DNA of 64,000 nucleotides from CAVUBL01 sp963739795 (GTDB lineage: Bacteria > Acidobacteriota > Thermoanaerobaculia > Multivoradales > DATKCC01): assembly GCA_963739795.1 (NCBI GenBank), contig CAVUBL010000015.1, forward strand, positions 310,001 to 374,000. The letters run 5' to 3'. Under the pieces are notes generated by a model. The model saw nothing but the letters and a program-made list of their open reading frames with translations, ran no database searches and was not told where the DNA came from. This document shows positions 17,453 through 25,136 of the stretch, one piece after another. A program made the position numbers and the translations under genes. Positions within the stretch are counted from its first letter, which is position 1; the number at the start of each line of letters is the position of its first letter.

Positions 17453-17500
17453 TTGCCGCACCCGCGTGCCGCTGCTACACTTCGCCAATCGACGAATTGG
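17453..17500 (+). promoter_or_regulatory. arsR promoter with overlapping operator
   Basis: TTGCCG (17453-17458) and TACACT (17476-17481) are separated by exactly 17 bp, a good sigma-70 type promoter. Immediately after the -10 is the inverted repeat CCAAT-CGACGA-ATTGG (17485-17500), placed over the expected transcription start, as in autoregulated ArsR/SmtB genes. The site overlaps an alternative TTG codon at 17497, which argues for the GTG at 17512 as arsR start. Confidence 0.6.
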
Positions 17501-17511
17501 AACCAGCCGCC

Positions 17512-17874
17512 GTGAACCCCGCCCTTCCCCTGACCCGAGCCCTGGCCGACGAGACCCGGCTCCGGGCCCTCGCCTGCCTCGCCGGGGGCGAGCTCTGCCT
17601 GTGCCAGCTCATCGACGTCCTGGGCCTCGCGCCCTCGACGGTGTCGAAGCACCTCAGCGTCCTCCACCAGGCGGGCCTGGTCGAGCGGCGCAAGGAGGGC
17701 CGCTGGCACTTCTACCGTCTCGCCGGCTCCGGGGCGCCGCCCCGGGTGCTGGAGCTCCTCGCCTGGGTGACGGAAGCGCAGAAGGACGACCCGGGAGCCG
17801 CCCGCGACGCCGAGCGGGTCGCCGCGGTCCGCAAGTGCGATCTCGAGGAGGTGAGCGCGTGCTACCGAAGCTGA
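17512..17874 (+). CDS. arsR: ArsR/SmtB-family arsenic-responsive repressor
   Basis: 120 residues with a winged helix-turn-helix (LADETRLRALACLAGG, APSTVSKHLSVLHQAGLVERRKEGRWHFYRL). The metalloid-binding helix reads GELCLCQLIDVLG; this CxC in helix alpha3 is the classic ArsR type I site (ELCVCDL in well-known relatives). Two further cysteines near the C-terminus (KCDLEEVSACYRS) may add a third thiol ligand. It would release DNA on binding As(III). The gene overlaps arsC by 16 bp and is followed by acr3; the inverted repeat at 17485-17500 is its likely operator. GTG 17512 is preferred over the TTG at 17497. Confidence 0.9.
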   Translation: MNPALPLTRALADETRLRALACLAGGELCLCQLIDVLGLAPSTVSKHLSVLHQAGLVERRKEGRWHFYRLAGSGAPPRVLELLAWVTEAQKDDPGAARDAERVAAVRKCDLEEVSACYRS

Positions 17875-18311
17875 GGGTCCTCTTCCTGTGCACCGGCAAC
17901 TCGTGCCGCAGCCAGATGGCCGAGGGCTGGACGCGCCAGCTCCGGGGCGAGGAGATCGAGGCGGCCTCGGCCGGCGTGGCCCCCCACAGGCTCGACCCGC
18001 TGGCCGTCCGGGTGATGGCGGAGGCCGGCGTCGACATCTCGGGGCACGCCTCGCGCCACGTCGACGAGCTCGCCGGCGAGCCCTTCGACTGGGTGGTGAC
18101 GGTCTGCGACTCGGCCCGCGAGAGCTGCCCCGTCTTCCCGGGCCGGGCCCGGATCGTCCATCGCGGCTTCGAGGACCCGCCCCGCCTCGCCGCCGGCGCC
18201 ACCACCGAGGAGGAGGCCCTGGCCCCGTACCGCCGGGTGCGCGACGAGATCCGCGCCTTCGTCGCCGCGTTGCCCGGCGCGCTCGAGGAGGCCGCGGCCG
18301 CTCCCCGCTGA
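17859..18311 (+). CDS. arsC: Thioredoxin-coupled arsenate reductase (low-Mr tyrosine phosphatase fold)
   Basis: 150 residues. The P-loop VLFLCTGNSCRSQMAEG carries the CX5R motif that binds arsenate, and VTVCDSARESCPVFPG holds the second and third redox cysteines (Cys82/Cys89 type), the arrangement of the thioredoxin-dependent ArsC family. It reduces As(V) to As(III) in the cytoplasm for export. GTG 17859 overlaps the end of arsR and is preceded by GAGGAG; a conserved N-terminus (LRVLFLCTGN) directly follows. The operon order arsR-arsC-acr3 is standard. Confidence 0.92.
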   Translation: MLPKLRVLFLCTGNSCRSQMAEGWTRQLRGEEIEAASAGVAPHRLDPLAVRVMAEAGVDISGHASRHVDELAGEPFDWVVTVCDSARESCPVFPGRARIVHRGFEDPPRLAAGATTEEEALAPYRRVRDEIRAFVAALPGALEEAAAAPR

Positions 18312-18371
18312 CCCCGGCCCGCCCGGACCCGCAGGAGACCCCCTCCGGCCCGCCCCTTCCCAGGAGACCCC

Positions 18372-19442
18372 ATGCGCCCCGGAATCGCCCATCGCCTGTC
18401 CTTCCTCGACCGCTACCTCACCCTCTGGATCGGCCTGGCCATGGCCGCCGGCGTCGGCCTGAGCGCCCTGGTCCCCGGCGTCGAGGCCTTCTGGGGGCGC
18501 TTCCAGATCGGCACCACCAACGTGCCCATCGCCCTCGGGCTGATCCTCATGATGTACCCGCCGCTCGCCAAGGTGCGCTACGAGGAGCTGCCCGACGTCT
18601 TCCGCAACTGGCGGGTGCTCGGCCTGTCGCTGGTCCAGAACTGGCTGGTCGGCCCGGTGCTCATGTTCGGCCTGGCGGTCCTCTTCCTGCGCGATCGGCC
18701 GGAGTACATGACCGGCCTGATCCTGATCGGCCTCGCCCGCTGCATCGCCATGGTGATCGTCTGGAACGACCTCGCAGGCGGCGACGCCGAGTACGCCGCG
18801 GGCCTGGTGGCGTTCAACAGCATCTTCCAGGTGCTCACCTACAGCGTCTACGCCTGGTTCTTCCTGACCGTGCTCCCGCCGCTCCTGGGGCTCCGCGGCG
18901 CCGTGGTGCACGTGACCATGGGGCAGATCGCCGAGAGCGTCTTCGTCTACCTGGGCATCCCCTTCCTCGCCGGCATGGCAACCCGCTTCGCGCTGGTCCG
19001 CGCCCGCGGCCGGGAGTGGTACGAGCGCCGTTTCGTTCCGGCGATCGCTCCGCTCACCCTGGTGGCGCTCCTCTTCACCATCGTCGCCATGTTCAGCCTC
19101 CAGGGGCGGCGCATCCTGGCCTCACCGGGAGATGTGCTCCGCATCGCGGCCCCGCTCCTCGTCTACTTCGTGATCATGTTCCTGGTGAGCTTCGCCATGG
19201 GGCGGCGGGCGGGGGCCGGCTACGCGAAGACCGCCACCCTCTCGTTCACCGCCGCGAGCAACAACTTCGAGCTCGCCATCGCCGTGGCGGTGGCCGTCTT
19301 CGGCATCAGCTCCGGGGTCGCGTTCGCAGCCGTGATCGGCCCCCTGGTGGAGGTCCCGGTGCTGATCGCCCTGGTCCAGGTCGCGCTACGCCTGCGCGCC
19401 CGCTACTGGGGCGCGGCCGACGCGGTGCCGGCCGGCGACTGA
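18372..19442 (+). CDS. acr3: ACR3-family arsenite efflux transporter
   Basis: 356 residues with about ten hydrophobic segments (residues ~17-345). Family-specific features: FQIGTTNVPIALGLILMMYPPLAKV, QNWLVGPVLMFGLAVLFLRD, and LIGLARCIAMVIVWNDLAGGD, which holds the conserved cysteine in TM4 thought to bind As(III). The end includes LSFTAASNNFELAIAVAVAVFG. It pumps arsenite out using the proton motive force. ATG 18372 follows CAGGAG. It is the last gene of the ars operon; a GC-rich inverted repeat (CCCGGCGCCGGG) follows the stop but lacks a T-run. Confidence 0.93.
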   Translation: MRPGIAHRLSFLDRYLTLWIGLAMAAGVGLSALVPGVEAFWGRFQIGTTNVPIALGLILMMYPPLAKVRYEELPDVFRNWRVLGLSLVQNWLVGPVLMFGLAVLFLRDRPEYMTGLILIGLARCIAMVIVWNDLAGGDAEYAAGLVAFNSIFQVLTYSVYAWFFLTVLPPLLGLRGAVVHVTMGQIAESVFVYLGIPFLAGMATRFALVRARGREWYERRFVPAIAPLTLVALLFTIVAMFSLQGRRILASPGDVLRIAAPLLVYFVIMFLVSFAMGRRAGAGYAKTATLSFTAASNNFELAIAVAVAVFGISSGVAFAAVIGPLVEVPVLIALVQVALRLRARYWGAADAVPAGD

Positions 19443-19486
19443 CCCGGCGCCGGGCCGGTCGCCTGGCGCGGCATCACGGTCGAGGC

Positions 19487-20995
19487 TCAGGGCCGCGGCG
19501 TCTCGAGGCGCTCGACCTGCTCCGGGCTGTAGCCCAGGGCCCCGAAGTCCATGACGCCGTGCCCGGAGTGGCAGGCGTCGCACGAGAGGCCGGTGGCCTT
19601 GATCCCGTGGTTCACCGAGATGTACGAGGTCCCGGGCACCTGCATGCCCATCCACTGCCCGCTCCACTGGAGCCCCATGGCCTCGAATGGGCGCATCCCG
19701 GCGTCGATCGAGGCCTTGACGTCCCCGGTCTGGTTGTAGACCTCCCGGTTCGGCGCGAGCAGGAGCGGGAACTGGGCCATCTGCGGGTCGTCCTTCAGGA
19801 ATCCCATCCCGGGCGCGTCGGCCATCTTGAGCTTCTGGTCGAAGAGCATGATCTGGGTCAAGCCCCGGACCGGGAAGATCCTCGCCCCCGGCCGCGCGCG
19901 GGTGACGGTCGCGAAGGCCATCCAGCTCTGGGCATCCTTGGCGGCCTCGACGTTCGGCACCCGCCAGATGTACGACGGGTGGCCCTTGGCGATGACGTTC
20001 ATCGGAACATAGAGGCCGGGGATCGCCGGGATCCGGTCGTACCTCGAGAGCTCGCTGTACGCCCCGTGGACGTCGTCTTTCACCGGCTTGCTCCAGTCCT
20101 CGAGGACGATGCCGCTCACCTCGGGAACGTGGCAGGTCTGGCAGGCGATCCTGGAGGCGTGCAGGTTGAGCGCCTCGCCCTGGCCGCCCCGGTGGGGAGT
20201 GCCGCCGTGACAGCTCGAGCAGGAGACGGCGACATCGGGCAGGTCATTGGCCACCATGTCCGACTCGTAGAGACCCTTGGCGATCTTGTGGTGCTCGACG
20301 GTGTGGCAGGTCACGCACGACAGGCCCGCCTTCGCGTGGACGTCGTTGTCCGGCGTGTAGGGGTCGCCCCGCTTGTAGTCCTGCGACAGGGAGTGCTCGT
20401 GGCACCGCAAGCACGCCTCGTTGGTGGAGGTCCGGGTGACGCTCAAGGCCGCGGTCACCGAGGTGTCCTCGCCCCAGTGCGTCCCCCGCGCGTCGTGGAC
20501 GAGCGTGGCCCGCTTCGTCCAGTCATAGTCCTCGGCGTGACAGACCAGACAGTCCACGGTGCCGATCTCCGCCTGCGTGACGGGCCTGCCAGGCATAGGG
20601 GGCGAGGGCAGGGAGCCGATGTGGCAGACGCCGCACCCCGACGCCTGGACGCTCGCCTTGCCCTCCGTGGCGGCGACCCAGTTCGAGGCGCTCGTCGTCC
20701 CGGCGAGCGCGCACTGCCGGTTGACCATGCCCCACCACGACCCGTCCGGGAGGCCCTGGACGTTGCGCACCGGCGAGGCCAGGTTCCAGTGCACGGTGTC
20801 GACGATCTCGGTCAGTGCTTCCGGATGGCATTGAACGCAGGTCTCGGCCCCGTCGTAGCCCTCTTGCTCGATGAACTCGTTGCCGGGGTGAACCCACTTG
20901 GCGAGGAGGTCCGGGTTGCCGGCTGGAGGCTCTTGGGCACGAGCGCCCGCGGCCAGGAGGACGATGGACGCTACGGCGAGAGAGAAGTTCTTCAT
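19487..20995 (-). CDS. Octaheme c-type cytochrome, periplasmic
   Basis: About 502 residues with a cleavable signal peptide (MKNFSLAVASIVLLAAGARAQ). Eight CxxCH haem-binding motifs are seen: CVQCH, CGVCH, CLVCH, CLRCH, CVTCH, CSSCH, CQTCH and CDACH. All end in histidine, so the CxxCK site of octaheme nitrite reductases is absent. The protein most likely carries electrons in the periplasm or catalyses a reduction that cannot be named from sequence. ATG 20995 is chosen because it opens the signal peptide; the frame extends upstream to 21136 without conservation. It follows the pentaheme lipoprotein gene on the same strand after 269 bp and may share its function; it is convergent with acr3. Confidence 0.85.
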   Translation of the reverse strand: MKNFSLAVASIVLLAAGARAQEPPAGNPDLLAKWVHPGNEFIEQEGYDGAETCVQCHPEALTEIVDTVHWNLASPVRNVQGLPDGSWWGMVNRQCALAGTTSASNWVAATEGKASVQASGCGVCHIGSLPSPPMPGRPVTQAEIGTVDCLVCHAEDYDWTKRATLVHDARGTHWGEDTSVTAALSVTRTSTNEACLRCHEHSLSQDYKRGDPYTPDNDVHAKAGLSCVTCHTVEHHKIAKGLYESDMVANDLPDVAVSCSSCHGGTPHRGGQGEALNLHASRIACQTCHVPEVSGIVLEDWSKPVKDDVHGAYSELSRYDRIPAIPGLYVPMNVIAKGHPSYIWRVPNVEAAKDAQSWMAFATVTRARPGARIFPVRGLTQIMLFDQKLKMADAPGMGFLKDDPQMAQFPLLLAPNREVYNQTGDVKASIDAGMRPFEAMGLQWSGQWMGMQVPGTSYISVNHGIKATGLSCDACHSGHGVMDFGALGYSPEQVERLETPRP

Positions 20996-21264
20996 GGCGC
21001 CGTTCCTTTCCCGGAAGCGCACTGCTTCGCCCATGACGCCAGCCTCGGCTCGACCGGGCGCACGGAGGCCACGCGTGGGGCCTCCCGGCCCACCAGGGAT
21101 TTGGTCGCGCCCATTGCGGAGGGGTGGACGGTGCACCTCCGGTGAGCTCCGGGCGCGTAGACTCGCGCCCGGAGCTCAGGCTAACCGCGCGCGCCCGCCG
21201 ACGCGACGTCCGGGGAGGCGGTTGGCCCGCCGCCCCCCGGGGTGGGAGCGGCTCTCCGGAGCCC

Positions 21265-23922
21265 TCACTGCACCGCCGCCTCCGCCTGGTAGAGGTTCAT
21301 GGTCCAGCGGTCGACCAGGCGCAGGCCGGGGTTGTCCGGGTGGGTACTGGTGAGATCGAGGTCGGTGTCGAGGTGGCTGTTGAGGTAGATCGAGCGCTCC
21401 GTGGCGGGCAGGAGCGACGACGTGCTCGCCTGGTAGCCGTCCCGGAAGCGGGCGGCGAGGTAGCCGGGCGGGATCGTCTGGTACTCGAGGGTCGCCCGCA
21501 CCGAGGCGGGCTCGCCGGCGAGGTCGGCCAGCGGAATCCGGTAGGTGATGGCGTCCGAGCCGGTCAACGACGGATCCGAGTAGTGGGGATCGCTGGCGAT
21601 GGCGCTGCCGACCGTCAGGGGATGGGTTTGCGGCTCCGTGGCGTAGGCGGCGGAGCACTGGCGGATGCCGAAGATCCTCGTGCCGGCATCCGGGTTCTTC
21701 GAGCAACCGACGGTGTCGGGCGGCGTCCAGCCGCGCGGCAGGATGCGGTTGTCCTTGGCGTCGTGGAACAGCGCCAGGGTCGAGGAGGTCAGCACGCCGG
21801 TGTCGTCCACGTCCTGGATCTCGTAGATCTGGACCTCGTCCTGGCGCGTGATGGTCGCGAAGTGCGGCTCGAGCTTGCGCGGGTCACCGCCGTTGACCTC
21901 CGCGGGGATGAGGTTGAAGGTGCCCGGCCCGGTCTGGCGGCACGGTCCGTCGCAGATGGCGCCGAACGGGTTGGTGGCGCCGGAGACCCAGAGCACGTTG
22001 CCAGCCGCGTCGAGGACCTCGAGCTTGATGAAGGCGCGCCGGAAGCCGGCCCCGGACGGGAACTTGTGGCCGGTGTTGTTGGTGATCAGCAGGTCGGCGG
22101 TGAGGTTCGCGCCGTCGGCGGCGACCGACTGGATGGCGATCTCGGCCGCGGCCTGGGGCGCCGGCTTCGTGGTGCCGGGCTCGAGGCCGTTGCCGTTGGC
22201 CTGGCTGGTGGCCTGCGCGACGATGCTCGACTCGCCATTGAGCAGGTTGTGCTGGATGAAGGGCGTCGTCGTGCCGTCCTTGGCGGTCGCCGTCTCCGGG
22301 ATGCGCGAATCGGTGACGTCGACGCCCAGGACGTCGGGGAACTGGGCGAACATCTCCATGACGAAGAGGTTGATGCCCATCATGCGGTGGCGTCGGTACT
22401 GCTTCGGCGTCAGGCCCGGAATGGCCTGGGCGAGGATCGCGCCGTGGTTCATGCCGTTCGCGGGATCGGTGACGAAGGGCATGTGGCAGCCCTGGCAGGT
22501 GTGGTCGTTGTCCTGCTCGCTGGCGAACGAGCTGTTGATCCACTCGAGGTAGGTGGCCTGCTCGTAGGACACGCCGACGCACGGGTCGGTCACCGGGTTG
22601 CCGTCGGCGGCGAAGGTCGTCGAGGTGCAGCCGGTGGGCTTGCGGTAGTACGGAGCCTGGGCCGGGTCGGGCAGCGGCGCCCCCGGCGCGTAGCCGGTCG
22701 GGATGGTGGGCACGATCAGCACGTGGCACGAGCCGCAGAGCACCGACTGGCGCAGGTAGGAGACCCGGTTCTTGCGGTCGACGGCCTGGGCGATGGCCAG
22801 GTAGTCCTTGTCCTTCATCGGCTCCGGGTCGAGGGCGTGGACCGGATCCGGCGTCAGGACCGACTTCTTGTCGTACTCGAAGGTGGCGGTGAAGCCATGG
22901 CGCAGCGGCACCGGGTTGTCCTGCTTGCCTTCGAGACCGGGAACGCGCGGGCCGTAGAAGACGTCGTAGTCGACGCCGTTCCACTTTCCCGAGTCCTTGC
23001 CCGGCGGCCCGAGGCGGTGGCAGACCTCGCACGAAACGCCGTCGCGGGCCAGCGAGCCGTACTTGGCGTAGGCGTCCTGGTTCGTCCCCACGGGCTTGTC
23101 CTGGATCGGCGCGCAGCCGGAGGAGAACGGATACGCCTTGCCGCGGCCGGTGGTAGGAAGGAGACCCGGAATGGTGGCGTAGAAGACGTCGAAGCAGAAG
23201 TCGCGGTCGTGGTCGGTCTGGAGCTGGCGCTCACCCATGGCGCCGTGGCAGCGGAAGCAGACGTCCTGGATCACGGTCGGGTCGGCACCGCTGTGGACGT
23301 TCGTTTCGGTCTCGATCTGCGACTGCCAGATCGGGTCGCGGGTGGCGAGCGCCATGATCGAGGCGCTCCAGTCCCCGAACTGCGACCAGTTGGCGAGCCA
23401 GGACCGGTCCTTCGTGGTGTAGGACATCTCGGGCAGGCCGCCGCCGGTGACGAACAGCGCGCTGTCGTGGCAGGCCTGGCAGTACTCGCCGGTGGAGAAA
23501 TCCTTCGCGCAGACGATCGGGTAGCCCGAGGGATCGTTGCACTGCTTGGATTGGGCGACCGGCCCCCGATGGACGGCCTGAAGTGACGTGTCGCCGACGG
23601 TTTGGGGCGGAAACCAGACGACGCTCTGGGAATTGAGCAGCGGGACCTGCGGTCCGCTGCCGAAATAGGTGGCGTTGTAGAAGGAGACGAAGTCCTGAGC
23701 CGCCTTCGAGGGGTCGGGCAGCGGCTTGGACAGGCGGTCGCCGCGCTCGAAGACCGGCCGCGGCACGGTCCGACCCTCGACGGGGAGAGTCCCGAGCTTC
23801 GCCGGCGGCGTGACGTCGGGCGCTCCGGCCGCCGGGGTGGTGGGCGGGGTCTGCGGCCGGCAGGCCAGAACCAGCAGGCAGGGACCGAGGATCAGGAACT
23901 TGCCGAGGGCGATGCGTCGCAT
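21265..23922 (-). CDS. Multiheme (five CxxCH) cytochrome c lipoprotein
   Basis: 885 residues. MRRIALGKFLILGPCLLVLAC is a lipoprotein signal with lipobox LVLAC, and AAGGAGACGTC precedes the ATG. Five CxxCH motifs follow: CQACH, CFRCH, CEVCH, CGSCH and CQGCH. The C-terminal third (from ~AEIAIQSVAADGANLTADLLITNNTGHKFPSG) is a beta-sandwich type domain common in large cytochromes of Acidobacteriota and Deltaproteobacteria. The start overlaps the 3' end of the lodB-like gene by 31 bp, so it belongs to the lodA-lodB operon. The frame is open into the lodB-like gene, but that reflects the frameshift there and not a fusion. Likely role: accepting or relaying electrons at the outer or inner membrane surface. 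Confidence 0.82.
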   Translation of the reverse strand: MRRIALGKFLILGPCLLVLACRPQTPPTTPAAGAPDVTPPAKLGTLPVEGRTVPRPVFERGDRLSKPLPDPSKAAQDFVSFYNATYFGSGPQVPLLNSQSVVWFPPQTVGDTSLQAVHRGPVAQSKQCNDPSGYPIVCAKDFSTGEYCQACHDSALFVTGGGLPEMSYTTKDRSWLANWSQFGDWSASIMALATRDPIWQSQIETETNVHSGADPTVIQDVCFRCHGAMGERQLQTDHDRDFCFDVFYATIPGLLPTTGRGKAYPFSSGCAPIQDKPVGTNQDAYAKYGSLARDGVSCEVCHRLGPPGKDSGKWNGVDYDVFYGPRVPGLEGKQDNPVPLRHGFTATFEYDKKSVLTPDPVHALDPEPMKDKDYLAIAQAVDRKNRVSYLRQSVLCGSCHVLIVPTIPTGYAPGAPLPDPAQAPYYRKPTGCTSTTFAADGNPVTDPCVGVSYEQATYLEWINSSFASEQDNDHTCQGCHMPFVTDPANGMNHGAILAQAIPGLTPKQYRRHRMMGINLFVMEMFAQFPDVLGVDVTDSRIPETATAKDGTTTPFIQHNLLNGESSIVAQATSQANGNGLEPGTTKPAPQAAAEIAIQSVAADGANLTADLLITNNTGHKFPSGAGFRRAFIKLEVLDAAGNVLWVSGATNPFGAICDGPCRQTGPGTFNLIPAEVNGGDPRKLEPHFATITRQDEVQIYEIQDVDDTGVLTSSTLALFHDAKDNRILPRGWTPPDTVGCSKNPDAGTRIFGIRQCSAAYATEPQTHPLTVGSAIASDPHYSDPSLTGSDAITYRIPLADLAGEPASVRATLEYQTIPPGYLAARFRDGYQASTSSLLPATERSIYLNSHLDTDLDLTSTHPDNPGLRLVDRWTMNLYQAEAAVQ

Positions 23923-25128
23923 GACGTCTCCTTGAGGAAAGGGACCTGAAGCGGCTCGCCAAGGCCTCCGGTCGCCGCGGCGGCGGGAGTGCGTCGGCGG
24001 CTCCAGAACGGTTGCTCCGGCCAGCGCGGCTGAGCGTCGTAGAAGTGGCGGTGGTGGCGGACGTAGTCGCTCCAGACGGCCTCCTGCTCGCGCTCGTAGC
24101 GCGCCACGGCGCCGAGCGTCGCCCGCCAGCGCCCGGGCGACGGCGGCGCCGGCCGCGTACCCCGAGCGCAGGGCCGTGGCGATGCCCTGGGAAGAGAGGG
24201 GGTCGAAGGCCTGGGCCGCGTCTCCCGCCGCCAGCCAGCCCGGGCCGGCGAAGCGATCGAGCCGGCCGCCCCCGGCCGCGGCGCCGCGCGGCCGGCCGGT
24301 GGGCCGGTAGCCGAGCCGCGTCAGCAAGGGCGCGACGTGCCGGCTCTCGGCAAGCAAGGCCGCGAACCCACCGGCGCGCGCCGCCCGGCCCGCCGGGTCC
24401 GAGCCGGAGTCGGTGTGGAAGACGACGAGCCTCCGGCCGGCAGTGAGCCGAGCCGTGTACCACCAACCTCGAGGGCCGGCCTCCAGGCGAACGAGGGTGT
24501 CGTCGTCCCGGGCGCCCGGCGGCAGCGCGTAGACCTGGGCGAAGGCGAAGAGGCGGTCGCTCCCTCGCCGCCGGGCCCCCAGGCGGGTCGCGACGGCCGC
24601 GCCGCGGCCGCTGGCGTCGATCAAGAAGCGCGCGCGCCGGCGGGCCTCACCCCGGGCGCGGACAGCGCCCGACAGATCCAGCTCCCAGTCTTCGGCGCGC
24701 CGGACCCCGGCGAGCGCCATCCCCTCGAGAACCACCGCCCCGACCTCCCGTGCGCGGTCTCTCAAGGCCCGGTCGAAGCGCGGGCGGTCGAGGCGCAGGC
24801 CATGGCCGTGAGGACTGAACAGGAAGCTCGCGAAGGCCGGCTCGTCGCTCGCCCAGCAGGAGAGGTGGCCGTGGGTGCGGGAGGCGCCGATCCGCTCCTC
24901 GGCGGCCGGGTCGAGGGGCCCGAGAAGGTGCTCGACCATCGGCAGGGCCTGCGGCGGCAGCGACTCCCCGAGCTTGAAACGGACCGCCGTCCGGCGCTCG
25001 ACGACGAGCGCCCGACGCCCGGCCTCGGCGAGGGCGACGGCGGCGGCCGAGCCCGCCGGCCCGCCTCCGACGATCACGGCGTCCCACGGCTCGGAGCCAA
25101 CGGCAGGTCGCTGCCCGGACGAATCCAC
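23892..25128 (-). pseudogene. LodB-like FAD-dependent oxidoreductase, frameshifted near its C-terminus
   Basis: The N-terminal ~335 residues show an FAD-binding Rossmann motif (VIVGGGPAGSAAA), LGESLPP, DRPRFDRAL, FLIDASGRGA and AGDAAQAFDPLSSQG, the pattern of halogenase-like flavoproteins that includes LodB/GoxB. The homologous C-terminus (MARYEREQEAVWSDYVRHH, then EPRW-like QPRWPEQPFW) is in another frame. One missing base in the stretch reading GGCGACGCTCGGC on the minus strand (about 24115-24125) would restore a continuous ~412-residue protein. LodB proteins are needed to mature the CTQ cofactor of LodA, which is the adjacent gene here. GTG 25128 lies 8 nt after the lodA stop. Either a recent mutation or a base error; the rest of the sequence is not degraded. 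Confidence 0.72.
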
Positions 25129-25136
25129 GCCTCGGC

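Noticed and set aside
19443..19470. Terminator after acr3
   Set aside because: CCCGGCGCCGGG can fold but no T-run follows; GC-rich palindromes are frequent here.
17888..21145. A 1,085-codon plus-strand frame across arsC, acr3 and the octaheme cytochrome
   Set aside because: It overlaps well-supported genes in other frames and shows no domain.
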